64,000 nucleotides of DNA from Streptomyces agglomeratus. Its GTDB lineage: Bacteria > Actinomycetota > Actinomycetes > Streptomycetales > Streptomycetaceae. The translations under genes were made by a program, and so were the position numbers. The stretch is taken from assembly GCF_001746415.1 (NCBI RefSeq), contig NZ_MEHJ01000001.1, positions 7,012,501-7,076,500 on the forward strand, given 5' to 3'. Position 1 is the first letter of the stretch; each line of letters starts with the position of its first letter. The notes beneath the pieces were generated by a model, which saw only the letters and a list, made by a program, of their open reading frames with translations, made no database searches and was not told the DNA's origin. Below, one piece after another: positions 44,340 to 54,454 of the stretch.

Positions 44340-45980
44340 ATGGCGCACGAACGAGCGGGACAGCAGGCCGGGCCGGACGATCTCACGGACGTGGCCCGGC
44401 TGGTGACGGCGTACTACGCGCTGCACCCCGACGTACGGGAGCCCGGCCAGCGGGTCGCCTTCGGGACCTCCGGGCACCGGGGGACGTCCCTGGCCACCGC
44501 CTTCAACGAGGACCACATCGCCGCGACCAGCCAGGCGATCTGCGAGTACCGCGCCCAACAGGGCATCGACGGGCCGCTGTTCCTCGGAGCCGACACCCAC
44601 GCCCTGTCCGAGCCCGCCCGCGTGACCGCCGTCGAGGTCTTCGCCGCCAACGACGTGACCGTGCTCATCGACACGGCCGACGGCTACACCCCCACGCCCG
44701 CCGTGTCGCACGCCATCCTCGGCCACAACCTCCGCCGTACGTCGGGCCTCGCCGACGGTGTGGTCGTCACCCCGTCGCACAATCCGCCCGGCGACGGCGG
44801 CTTCAAGTACAACCCGCCCAGCGGCGGCCCCGCGGGCTCCGACGCGACCGGCTGGATCCAGGACCGGGCCAACGCGATCATCGCGGACGGCATGAAGGAC
44901 GTACGCCGGCTGCCGTACACCCGCGCGCTCGCCGCGCCCACCACCGGGCGCTACGACTTCCTGGACCGCTACGTCACCGACCTGCCGTCCGTCCTCGACC
45001 TGGACGCGGTACGCGCCGCCGGCGTGCGCATCGGCGCCGATCCGCTGGGCGGCGCGTCGGTCGCGTACTGGGGCCGCATCGCCGAGCAGCACCGCCTCGA
45101 CCTGACCGTCGTCAACCCGCACACCGACCCGGCCTGGCGTTTCATGACGCTGGACTGGGACGGCAAGATCCGTATGGACTGCTCGTCGCCGTACTCCATG
45201 GCCTCGCTGATCGAGGGCCGCGACCGCTTCCAGATCACCACCGGCAACGACGCCGACGCCGACCGGCACGGCATCGTCACCCCCGACGGCGGTCTGATGA
45301 ACCCCAACCACTACCTCGCCACCGCCATCGGCTACCTCTACTCCCACCGCGAGCAGTGGCCGGCGGGCGCCGGGGTCGGCAAGACCCTGGTGTCGTCCGG
45401 GATGATCGACCGGGTCGCGGCCGACCTCGGACGCCCGCTCGTCGAAGTACCCGTGGGCTTCAAGTGGTTCGTGGACGGCCTGTCCGACGGCTCGATCGGC
45501 TTCGGCGGCGAGGAATCGGCCGGGGCCTCCTTCCTGCGCCGCGACGGCTCGGTGTGGACCACCGACAAGGACGGCATCATCCTGGCCCTGCTCGCCTCCG
45601 AGATCCTCGCCGTCACCGGAAAGTCGCCCTCCGAGCACTACGCGGCGCTCACCGCCCGCTTCGGCGCGCCCGCCTACGCCCGCGTCGACGCCCCCGCAAC
45701 CCGGGAGGAGAAGGCGGTACTGGCCCGCCTGTCGCCCCGGCAGGTCACGGCGGACACCCTGGCCGGAGAGCCGATCACCGCCGTACTGACCGAGGCCCCC
45801 GGGAACGGCGCCGCCATCGGCGGCATCAAGGTCACCACCGAGAGTGCCTGGTTCGCCGCCCGCCCGTCGGGCACCGAGGACGTCTACAAGGTGTACGCCG
45901 AGTCCTTCCTCGGCCCGGACCACCTCGCCCGCGTCCAGGAGGAGGCCAAGGCCGTCGTGGCGACGGCGCTGGCGGGCTGA
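44340..45980 (+). CDS. pgm: Phosphoglucomutase (alpha-D-glucose phosphate-specific)
   Basis: The 546-aa enzyme interconverts glucose-1-phosphate and glucose-6-phosphate. It has the four family elements: substrate loop FGTSGHRG near the start, the phosphoserine loop [19 protein letters not shown], the metal site [11 protein letters not shown] and the C-terminal phosphate-binding [38 protein letters not shown] holds the sugar-specificity loop. Length and order match bacterial Pgm. It feeds UDP-glucose, glycogen and trehalose synthesis and may support the glycosyltransferases nearby. ATG 44340 follows GGAGGAG. Confidence 0.95.
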   Translation: MAHERAGQQAGPDDLTDVARLVTAYYALHPDVREPGQRVAFGTSGHRGTSLATAFNEDHIAATSQAICEYRAQQGIDGPLFLGADTHALSEPARVTAVEVFAANDVTVLIDTADGYTPTPAVSHAILGHNLRRTSGLADGVVVTPSHNPPGDGGFKYNPPSGGPAGSDATGWIQDRANAIIADGMKDVRRLPYTRALAAPTTGRYDFLDRYVTDLPSVLDLDAVRAAGVRIGADPLGGASVAYWGRIAEQHRLDLTVVNPHTDPAWRFMTLDWDGKIRMDCSSPYSMASLIEGRDRFQITTGNDADADRHGIVTPDGGLMNPNHYLATAIGYLYSHREQWPAGAGVGKTLVSSGMIDRVAADLGRPLVEVPVGFKWFVDGLSDGSIGFGGEESAGASFLRRDGSVWTTDKDGIILALLASEILAVTGKSPSEHYAALTARFGAPAYARVDAPATREEKAVLARLSPRQVTADTLAGEPITAVLTEAPGNGAAIGGIKVTTESAWFAARPSGTEDVYKVYAESFLGPDHLARVQEEAKAVVATALAG

Positions 45981-46010
45981 CCGACCCCTGTCGAGAGAGA
46001 TACGGTCTAG

Positions 46011-48281
<2,271 letters not shown>

Positions 48282-48327
48282 CCCAGCGGCACCTGTCGCG
48301 TTCCGCCTGACGTCCGGGTGGTACGTT

Positions 48328-48361
48328 CCGCCCCGGCCCGCGTGCATGCGGGCCGGGGCGG
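48328..48361. terminator. Terminator between icd and LLM oxidoreductase gene
   Basis: CCGCCCCGGCCCGC and its exact complement form a 14-pair stem around GTGCAT between the convergent genes; it can serve both directions. Confidence 0.85.
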
Positions 48362-48379
48362 TCCCGTTCCGGCCAGGTC

Positions 48380-49360
48380 TCAGCCGCGTCCGCCGCCGGG
48401 CGTGAGCGCCGGGATACGGGAGGCGAGTTCCCGCTGGTAGAAGTCGATGAAGCCGTCGGGGTCCGGGCCCGCGTTCTGCATGACCAGGCGGTCGAAGCCC
48501 GCGTCGACGAACCGCTGTGCCACCTCGACGTACCGGGCGGCATCCGGGCCGCAGGCGAACTTCTCCAGGATGTCCTCCTCGCGCACGGTCGTGGTCGCCG
48601 CGTCGAAGTTGACCGGGTTCGGCAGCTCGCTCATGACCTTCCACCCGGTCACCGCCCAGCGCGAGGTCTCCAGCGCGGCCTTCGCGGCCGTGTGCTCGTC
48701 CGGGGCCCACGCCATCGGCACCTCCGCGTAGCGCGGGCCGCCGCCGCCCGCGTCGCGGTACTGCCGGACGATCTCCGCCTTGTCCTCGGTGGCGAACAGG
48801 CCGTCGCCGAGCTCCGCGGCGATCCGCGTCGACGCCGGGCCGCTGGCCGCCACCGCGATCAGCGGCAGTTCAGCGGGCAGATCGAACACCCGGGCGTCCC
48901 GCAGCCGCAGGTGCTTGCCCTCGTACGACTGGTATCCGCCGCGCCACAGCAGCCGGATGATCTCCAGGGCCTCCCTGAGCATCTCGTGCCGCGTACTGAC
49001 GGCGTCGGGGAAGCCCACGCCGGTGACGTGCTCGTTCAGCCGCTCGCCGGAGCCGACGCCGAGCACGAAGCGGCCGTCCGACAGCAGGGCGAGGGTCGCC
49101 GCGGCCTGGGCCACGATCGCCGGGTGGTAGCGCACGGTCGGACACGTCACGCCCGTCGCCAGCCCGATCCGGGACGTCTTCGCCGCGATACTGCCCAGCA
49201 CGGTCCAGGCGAACGGCGAATGGCCCTGGTTGTCGAGCCAGGGGTGGTAGTGGTCGCTGATCTCGACGAAATCGAAGCCCGCCCGCTCCGCCAGCACGGC
49301 CTGCCGCACCAGCTCCGCCGGTCCGAACGCCTCGGCGGCGAGCTTGTAGCCGATCTGCAT
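48380..49360 (-). CDS. LLM-class F420-dependent oxidoreductase (G6PDH-like family)
   Basis: The 326-aa TIM-barrel protein starts MQIGYKLAAEAFGPAELVRQAVLAERAGFDFVEISDHYHPWLDNQGHSPF, very close to the F420-dependent glucose-6-phosphate dehydrogenase-like group (start of Fgd-type proteins). Further markers are LATGVTCPTVRYHPAIVAQAAATLALLSDGRFVLGVGSGE, with the cofactor phosphate loop. It would pass hydride between F420 and an organic substrate in the cytoplasm; whether glucose-6-phosphate is the substrate cannot be read from sequence. ATG at 49360 follows GAGGAG. It converges on icd. Confidence 0.88.
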   Translation of the reverse strand: MQIGYKLAAEAFGPAELVRQAVLAERAGFDFVEISDHYHPWLDNQGHSPFAWTVLGSIAAKTSRIGLATGVTCPTVRYHPAIVAQAAATLALLSDGRFVLGVGSGERLNEHVTGVGFPDAVSTRHEMLREALEIIRLLWRGGYQSYEGKHLRLRDARVFDLPAELPLIAVAASGPASTRIAAELGDGLFATEDKAEIVRQYRDAGGGGPRYAEVPMAWAPDEHTAAKAALETSRWAVTGWKVMSELPNPVNFDAATTTVREEDILEKFACGPDAARYVEVAQRFVDAGFDRLVMQNAGPDPDGFIDFYQRELASRIPALTPGGGRG

Positions 49361-49612
49361 GTACTCCTCGTTTCCTGGATTTCCCCCGGCGCACCGAACC
49401 GTTCGTCCGCGCAGAGGTACCCCTTCCGCCGGCGGCGCGTCGCGGCTTTCACCCGGCCGGCCCTGAGGCACGGCAATCGGATGACGGCGGTCCGGTGACG
49501 ACGTGGCGCGTTGGCCGCCGTCCGGGGACGGGCGTAGGTAGTGTGAGGGAGCCGGCCCGGGGTGGCGAAGCGCCGGGCGGCTCCCTCCGCCACGAGGATG
49601 GGATGACGAGAC

Positions 49613-50029
49613 GTGACAACTGCCAGAGAGATCATGACCCCCGGTACCGAGTGCATCGGGGCCGACGAGACGGTGCTGGTCGCGGCCAGGAAGATGACGG
49701 AGCTGGGCGTCGGCGCCCTGCCGATCTGCGGGACCGACAACAGGCTCAAGGGCATGCTGACCGACCGCGACATCGTCGTGAAGGTCCTGGGGGCCGGCAA
49801 GGACCCCGCTCGGACCACGGCGGGCGAACTGGCGCAGGGCGAGGCGGTGACCATCGGCGCCGACGACGACGCCGGCGAGATCCTGCGCACGATGACGTCG
49901 CACAAGGTCCGGCGGCTGCCCGTCATCGACGGCCACGACCTCGTCGGCATCGTGGCCCAGGCCGATGTCGCCCGGGCCCTGCCCGACCCGCAGGTGGGCG
50001 ACCTTCTCCAGGCCCTCTCCACGGACTGA
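49613..50029 (+). CDS. CBS-domain pair protein
   Basis: The 138-aa protein consists of two CBS repeats: MTTAREIMTPGTECIGADETVLVAARKMTELGVGALPICGTDNRLKGMLTDRDIV and GEAVTIGADDDAGEILRTMTSHKVRRLPVIDGHDLVGIVAQADVARAL. This layout matches small stress-responsive CBS proteins such as mycobacterial Hrp1. The Bateman module may bind adenosine nucleotides or another ligand. GTG at 49613 is used; ATG of MTPGT further in lies within the domain. The stretch 49361-49612 upstream holds its promoter and that of the divergent LLM gene; nothing distinct was identified there. Confidence 0.9.
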   Translation: MTTAREIMTPGTECIGADETVLVAARKMTELGVGALPICGTDNRLKGMLTDRDIVVKVLGAGKDPARTTAGELAQGEAVTIGADDDAGEILRTMTSHKVRRLPVIDGHDLVGIVAQADVARALPDPQVGDLLQALSTD

Positions 50030-50070
50030 CGCCGGAAGCCCGCCACGGCGCAGCGGTCGTCGAGAAAAAC

Positions 50071-50115
50071 AGTCCACTCTTCTTGAATTGGACTTGGATG
50101 GCCCTGGATTGGACT
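50071..50115. promoter_or_regulatory. Repeated TGGACT boxes over the phzF promoter
   Basis: AGTCCACT (50071-50078) is followed by two direct copies of ATTGGACT (50087-50094 and 50108-50115, 21 bp apart, two helical turns). AGTCCA and TTGGACT form an inverted pair. TACGGT at 50119-50124 may be the -10 of a leaderless phzF transcript, so the boxes occupy the -35/spacer region. Direct repeats with such spacing are typical of MocR/GntR regulators. Confidence 0.5.
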
Positions 50116-50130
50116 CGCTACGGTTCGGGC

Positions 50131-50955
50131 ATGCGCATCTACGTAGTCGACGCCTTCACCGACCGTCCGTTCGCCGGGAACCCGGCGGGTGTGTGCCTCC
50201 TGCCCGCCGGGGAATGGCCACAGGACGGCTGGATGCAGCAGGTCGCGGCGGAACTGAACCACTCGGAGACCGCCTTCGCCCTCCCGCGGCCCGGTGCGGG
50301 CGAGGCCGGCTGGGCGATCCGCTGGTTCACCCCGCTCGCCGAGACGAACCTTTGCGGCCATGCCACATTGGCCACCGCGCACGTGCTCCGCACCGAGCGC
50401 GGCCACATCGGTACGGTGCGCTTCAGCAGCAGGCACAGCGGTGCCCTCCTCGCGCACACCGACGCGGAAGGCACCATCACACTGGACTTCCCGGCGGCGC
50501 CGGGCTCCCGGACGCCCGTCCCCGAAGGACTGGCCGAGGCCCTCGGGACCACGCCCGCGGCCACGTTCCGTACGGGAGCCCTGGGCGACCTGCTGACCGT
50601 CCTGCCCGACGAGGACGCCGTCCGCGCCGTGGTCCCCGACCTGGACGCCGTGGCCGCCCTGACACGCCGCGAGAAACGGCGCGGCGTCATCGTCACCGCC
50701 CCGGCCTGGGCGGACCGGACGTACGACTTCGTCTCGCGCTTCTTCTCACCGGCCGAGGGCATCCCCGAGGACCCCGTCACCGGCAGCGCCCACACCGCGC
50801 TCGCCCCGTACTGGTCCGAACGCCTCGGCCGCGACGGGCTCACCGGCCTCCAGGCGTCCGTGCGCGGGGGCCTGGTCCGTACCGCGGTGCGCGGCGACCG
50901 CGTGCACCTCACCGGGAACGCCGTCACGGTGCTGGACGGCACCCTGCACACGTAG
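50131..50955 (+). CDS. PhzF-family isomerase/epimerase
   Basis: The 274-aa protein has the diaminopimelate-epimerase-like double hot-dog fold of PhzF: MRIYVVDAFTDRPFAGNPAGVCLLP, LNHSETAFALP with the catalytic Glu of this family, RWFTPLAETNLCGHATLATAHVL and SRFFSPAEGIPEDPVTGSAHTALAPYW. PhzF of Pseudomonas isomerises a phenazine precursor, but most homologues, including this stand-alone one, have unknown substrates. ATG at 50131 lies only seven bases after a possible -10 box, suggesting a leaderless mRNA. Confidence 0.9.
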   Translation: MRIYVVDAFTDRPFAGNPAGVCLLPAGEWPQDGWMQQVAAELNHSETAFALPRPGAGEAGWAIRWFTPLAETNLCGHATLATAHVLRTERGHIGTVRFSSRHSGALLAHTDAEGTITLDFPAAPGSRTPVPEGLAEALGTTPAATFRTGALGDLLTVLPDEDAVRAVVPDLDAVAALTRREKRRGVIVTAPAWADRTYDFVSRFFSPAEGIPEDPVTGSAHTALAPYWSERLGRDGLTGLQASVRGGLVRTAVRGDRVHLTGNAVTVLDGTLHT

Positions 50956-50996
50956 ACCCCGCGCACGTAGACCTCGCACAGGTAGACCCGCACACG
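50952..50996. repeat. Three degenerate 15-bp tandem repeats at the phzF stop
   Basis: GTAGACC recurs at 50952, 50967 and 50982 with an exact 15-bp period (unit about GTAGACCTCGCACAG). The first copy contains the phzF stop codon TAG, and each later copy offers TAG again in the same frame because the period is a multiple of three. Confidence 0.6.
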
Positions 50997-51033
50997 CAGA
51001 AGGCCGGACGCGGCGCCGCGACCGGCCCTCGGT

Positions 51034-51059
51034 GTCCGGTGCTCCGGGGAGCACCGGAC
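51034..51059. terminator. Bidirectional terminator between phzF and hemerythrin genes
   Basis: GTCCGGTGCTC and GAGCACCGGAC form a perfect 11-pair stem around CGGG between the two convergent genes. Confidence 0.8.
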
Positions 51060-51072
51060 GCCGTCCTCAGGA

Positions 51073-51630
51073 CTACTTGCCCCGGCCCGACAGGGCGTCG
51101 CGCATCCGGTCGACCAGACCGGCCCCGGGAGCCAGCAGCTTGTTCGCCGGCGGCTTGTCGGGGGCGGAGGGGTGCGGACGGGTCGGCGCCATCTTCTTGG
51201 CCTGCCGGACCTTGTCACCCAGCTCGTTCAGCATCTCGGGGGTACATGCCTCGCGCAGCCGGGGGAAGAGGTTGTCCTCCTCGTCGAGGATGTGCGTCCT
51301 GATCTCCGTCATGAGCTTGCCCACCAGCATGTCGAACTGCGGGTCGTCCGCCTCGCAGCTCTCCATGTCCTTCATGGTCTGCTCCGCCTCGGCGTGGTCC
51401 TCCAGCTCCTTGTCCGCGAGCGCGTCACCGCCGGGGACGTGCTTGCGGACCGCCGGGTAGAGGTACGCCTCCTCGGCCACCGAGTGGCGGACCAGCTCCA
51501 TGGTGACCTGGTCGGCGTACACCTTCCGCTGCCTGTCACCGGCCGGGAGCTCCTCGATGTTGGTGAACAGCTCCTTCACCTCGTCGTGGTCGGTGGTCAA
51601 TTCCGCGATGACGTCTCCGCCGTGTGCCAT
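51073..51630 (-). CDS. Hemerythrin HHE-domain protein
   Basis: The 185-aa protein has the four-helix HHE fold: helix 1 with AELTTDHDEVKELF (His-Asp-His region), helix 2 with RHSVAEEAYLYPAV (His and Glu), helix 3 with ELEDHAEAEQTM and helix 4 with EIRTHILDEEDNLFPRL. These give the His/Glu set for a di-iron site that can bind oxygen, NO or peroxide. A basic, Pro-rich C-terminal 45-residue tail follows. Streptomyces HHE proteins of this type are linked to oxidative or nitrosative stress, without firm function. ATG at 51630. Confidence 0.9.
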   Translation of the reverse strand: MAHGGDVIAELTTDHDEVKELFTNIEELPAGDRQRKVYADQVTMELVRHSVAEEAYLYPAVRKHVPGGDALADKELEDHAEAEQTMKDMESCEADDPQFDMLVGKLMTEIRTHILDEEDNLFPRLREACTPEMLNELGDKVRQAKKMAPTRPHPSAPDKPPANKLLAPGAGLVDRMRDALSGRGK

Positions 51631-51737
51631 GGTGTTGCTCCTCTGTGTGGGTGGTGTGGCGCGGACCACGGTCCGGTCGTGACGCGCGCCATTTCCGTAC
51701 GGAAAGCCGGGGGGTAGCGTTCCGGGCTTCTCTCCCG

Positions 51738-52289
51738 ATGAATTCGGACGGCCCGGACATGCCCGCAGATCTCTCCCCGCTGATAGCGGCGACCGCTCAG
51801 TGGCTGACCCGCGCCTATCCGTCGGACGGCGGGGCGATGGACTCCGCCCTCTGTGAGGCGCAGGCGCGGCAGGCCGTGACCGTGGCGGCCTGGCTGCGCT
51901 ACCCGAGCCCCATGGACGCCGCACTGGTCTCGGTGGCGGGCCCCGGAGGCTCCGCCCGGCTCGACTGGGTCTCCGGAGCCGACGGCACGGCCGCCGGCGA
52001 CGACCCGGACACGTACGCCTGGCGTACGTGGGTCGACGAGGTCGTGGCGAGCTGGGCGGCCTGCCTGCTCAGCGCCCCCGCGCTGGCCGCAGCCGCGGTG
52101 GCCGCGCTCGCCGGGTCCCCGGAGGCGGACGCTCCGGCGGTCGAGTTCCGGCGTCTGGTCACGCCCGACGCACGGGACCGCCGGGCCGCCGCGCTCCTGC
52201 GGCACCCGGACCTCCTGGCCCCCGTCGCCGAGCTCCACCACGAACGGCTGCTCGACCGCCTGAAGCCCGGGCCGGCGCTGACCGCCTGA
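51738..52289 (+). CDS. Hypothetical protein (183 aa)
   Basis: I do not recognise a family. The frame from ATG 51738 (or ATG 51759 at MPADLSPL) encodes an Ala-rich, mostly helical soluble protein with LIAATAQWLTRAYPSDGGAMDSALCEAQARQAVTVAAWLRYPSP and a central block of DWVSGADGTAAGDDPDTYAWRTWVDEVVASWAACLL. No signal peptide or clear membrane helix. It is divergent from the hemerythrin gene with about 107 bp between starts and converges on the DUF2795 gene across a hairpin. Codon bias supports coding. Confidence 0.6.
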   Translation: MNSDGPDMPADLSPLIAATAQWLTRAYPSDGGAMDSALCEAQARQAVTVAAWLRYPSPMDAALVSVAGPGGSARLDWVSGADGTAAGDDPDTYAWRTWVDEVVASWAACLLSAPALAAAAVAALAGSPEADAPAVEFRRLVTPDARDRRAAALLRHPDLLAPVAELHHERLLDRLKPGPALTA

Positions 52290-52291
52290 CA

Positions 52292-52316
52292 CCCGGGCCG
52301 GCGCGGACCGGCCGGG
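52292..52316. terminator. Bidirectional terminator between 183-aa gene and DUF2795 gene
   Basis: CCCGGGCCGG pairs with CCGGCCGGG, with one bulged G, around CGCGGA, directly between the convergent genes. Confidence 0.6.
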
Positions 52317-52341
52317 CCGCCGGGTGCCGCAGGGTGCGGGA

Positions 52342-52527
52342 CTACTTGCCGACTTCCCGGTTGACGGCCGCCGGGGACTCGTACTCCTTTTCCGGCAGTG
52401 CCTTGAGCGCTTCCTTGATCTCCTGCTTGGCGCCGTTCTTCTCCGCCTTCTCGATGATCTCCCTCTTGGAGGCGGGGTAGTTGACGCCGCCGAGGGACTT
52501 CTGCATTTCGATCGGGTTCACGTTCAT
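52342..52527 (-). CDS. DUF2795 family small protein
   Basis: The 61-aa protein MNVNPIEMQKSLGGVNYPAS... contains the whole DUF2795 signature: LGGVNYPASKREIIEKAEKNGA, then EIKEALKALPEKEYESPAAVNREVG. DUF2795 proteins are short helical domains of unknown role, common in actinobacteria and often near stress genes. The gene is complete; ATG 52527 is the only sensible start. Confidence 0.88.
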   Translation of the reverse strand: MNVNPIEMQKSLGGVNYPASKREIIEKAEKNGAKQEIKEALKALPEKEYESPAAVNREVGK

Positions 52528-52611
52528 GCGCCGATGTATGCCACGGCCCCGGTACGCGGATGCCTCCCGCCGAAGCTGTCACCGCGATGGCGCAAAGCCC
52601 GCGACCGCTCG

Positions 52612-53058
52612 TCAGGACCTGCGCCGGAGCGGGCCCCAGACGCCTTCCTGCCGGGCCACTTCGGCGGCGGCCTCCTCGATCACCCGGCCGTCGATCCAGC
52701 CGACAGGCTCGACGTCCCCCACTAGCGGCTCGTTGTCCGGGCCCCGGCCGCGCTCCCGTCCGCGCAGGGCCCAGGGGTGCACGTCCGGGCCCTTCTCGCG
52801 CGGCAGGTGCGAGTAGTCGTGCAGCCGGCGGGCCACCCACACCTTGACGGGCCGGTTCTCCCACCACGCCTCGACATCGAGGGAGTTCGCGCTCAGCCCC
52901 GGCATGGGGACACCCGTCAGGTCGTCCTTGCTCGACACCGCTTTCAGGTCCTTCGCGGGGCCGCGTGACCAGCGCACGTACAGATGATCCTGGCCTTCGA
53001 TCAGCCGGGTCACGTCGTCCAGCGTGCGCAGGACAGGCAGGTCGTCCGGTGTACCCAT
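52612..53058 (-). CDS. DUF6098 family protein
   Basis: The 148-aa soluble protein has LPVLRTLDDVTRLIEGQDHLYVRWSRGPAKDL at the N-terminus and GLSANSLDVEAWWENRPVKVWVARRLHDYSHL in the middle, then RGRERGRGPDNEPLVGDVEPVGWIDGRVIEEA. I match this to the actinobacterial DUF6098 family from memory; the function is unknown. ATG at 53058 has GGAGGGAG upstream. The gene probably shares a transcript with DUF2795, 84 bp downstream. Confidence 0.7.
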   Translation of the reverse strand: MGTPDDLPVLRTLDDVTRLIEGQDHLYVRWSRGPAKDLKAVSSKDDLTGVPMPGLSANSLDVEAWWENRPVKVWVARRLHDYSHLPREKGPDVHPWALRGRERGRGPDNEPLVGDVEPVGWIDGRVIEEAAAEVARQEGVWGPLRRRS

Positions 53059-53412
53059 GCCAGCACTCCCTCCTCGCCACACACGCTTGTCACCAATGAA
53101 AACCGTAGGCATTCATGGGCACAAAGCGGAAACCGGTGACCCATGGCACAGAACAAGCGATATGCCGTCGGTTTCCGGACGGCGGTTGGACGACGAGGAC
53201 GGCCGCCGACTGCCCGCCGGTGAGGTCCACGGCCGGCGGGGGGACCCGATGCGCGCCCGGGCCGGCGTCGCACCGATCCCCGGCCGTGAGCATCGCCGGC
53301 GCCGCGCTCCTCACTCTCCGTACATCACTCGTATGCTCCACATCACCGCGCCGCACGGTGCGCGGTGGCCGACTCTGATCGGAGGTCAAGCCCTCGGGTC
53401 GGAGGAAATCGA
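53059..53412. other. Divergent intergenic region before the heptose-glycan operon
   Basis: This 354-bp stretch separates DUF6098 (minus) from the glycan operon (plus). A frame from ATG 53094 encodes MKTVGIHGHKAETGDP and onward, but has no ribosome site or family likeness. GGAGGAAATCG just before 53413 serves the SDR. The operon promoter must lie here; TCGTATGCTCCACATC at about 53329-53344 contains a TATGCT -10-like box without an obvious -35. Confidence 0.4.
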
Positions 53413-54375
53413 ATGAACACCGCTTTCTCACGCGACTGGGAACACGCCGTGGTCACCGGCGGTGCCGGCTTCGTCGGTTCGCACCTGTGCGCGGCCCTGC
53501 TGGACGCGGGCGCCGCCGTCACCTGCGTGGACGACTTCAGCACCGGCCGGCGCGAGAACATATCCGCGCTGCTCGACCGCCCGGGGTTCACGCTGGTGGA
53601 AGCCAACGTCTCGGAGCCGTTCGACGTCGGCCGGCCACCCGGCCTCGTCCTGCACTTCGCGTCCCCGGCCTCCCCGGCCGACTACCTGCGACTGCCGCTG
53701 CACACCATGGAGGCCGGCAGCCTCGGTACGCGCAACGCACTGGCCCTCGCCCACGACGCCGGGGCCCGCTTCCTCCTCGCCTCCACCTCCGAGGTCTACG
53801 GAGACCCCCAGCAGCACCCGCAGAACGAGCGGTACTGGGGCAACGTCAACCCGGTCGGCCCGCGCAGCGTGTACGACGAGGCCAAGCGCTTCGGCGAGGC
53901 ACTCACCACCGCCGAGGCCGACGCCCAGGGCACCAACACCGGCATCGTGCGGCTGTTCAACACCTACGGCCCCCGCATGCGCGGCTACGACGGCCGCGCC
54001 GTGCCCACCTTCATCCGCCAGGCGCTCGCCGGCGAGCCGCTCACCGTCACCGGTGACGGGCTCCAGACCCGGTCGCTGTGCTACGTCGACGACACCGTAC
54101 GCGGCATCCTCGCCGCGGCCGCCCACGGCATGCGCGGTCCCGTCAACATCGGCAACCCCACCGAGATCACCATGCTCGAACTGGCGCGGCTCGTCATCGA
54201 GCTGACCGGGTCCAGCTCCGAGATCTCCTACATCGAACGGCCGACGGACGACCCCGCCGTGCGCTGCCCGGACATCACACTCGCGCGCGACAAGCTCGAA
54301 TGGGAGCCGCGGGTGCCCGCCGAAGAAGGTCTGCGCCGCACCATCGCCTGGTATCGCGCCCACGTGGACAGCTGA
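53413..54375 (+). CDS. UDP-glucuronate decarboxylase-like NAD-dependent epimerase/dehydratase
   Basis: The 320-aa extended SDR has the NAD-binding TGGAGFVGSHLC, the DDFSTGRRENI segment and the catalytic block STSEVYGDPQQHPQNERYWGNVNPVGPRSVYDEAKRFGE with Ser/Thr and Tyr-x-x-x-Lys. The phrase GDPxxHPQxExYWGNVNPxGxRSxYDExKR is characteristic of UDP-xylose synthase (UDP-glucuronate decarboxylase), so a UDP-pentose product is likely; dTDP-glucose dehydratase-like activity is less likely. It is the first gene of the glycan operon (GGAGGAAAT before ATG 53413). It could supply a sugar for the glycan or modify the heptose precursor. Confidence 0.85.
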   Translation: MNTAFSRDWEHAVVTGGAGFVGSHLCAALLDAGAAVTCVDDFSTGRRENISALLDRPGFTLVEANVSEPFDVGRPPGLVLHFASPASPADYLRLPLHTMEAGSLGTRNALALAHDAGARFLLASTSEVYGDPQQHPQNERYWGNVNPVGPRSVYDEAKRFGEALTTAEADAQGTNTGIVRLFNTYGPRMRGYDGRAVPTFIRQALAGEPLTVTGDGLQTRSLCYVDDTVRGILAAAAHGMRGPVNIGNPTEITMLELARLVIELTGSSSEISYIERPTDDPAVRCPDITLARDKLEWEPRVPAEEGLRRTIAWYRAHVDS

Positions 54376-54454
54376 TCCGGCCGAACGCCCTCCCGGCCGC
54401 GCCCGTCCGCGCGACCCGGCTTCGCCCCGATTTCGCCGAAAGGCCAGGGACCCC

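Noticed and set aside
53094..53416. Possible small gene (MKTVGIHGHKAETGDP...) in the gap before the glycan operon
   Set aside because: No ribosome site, Arg-rich composition after 20 residues, and it would overlap the promoter and start of the SDR gene. Kept only as a note.
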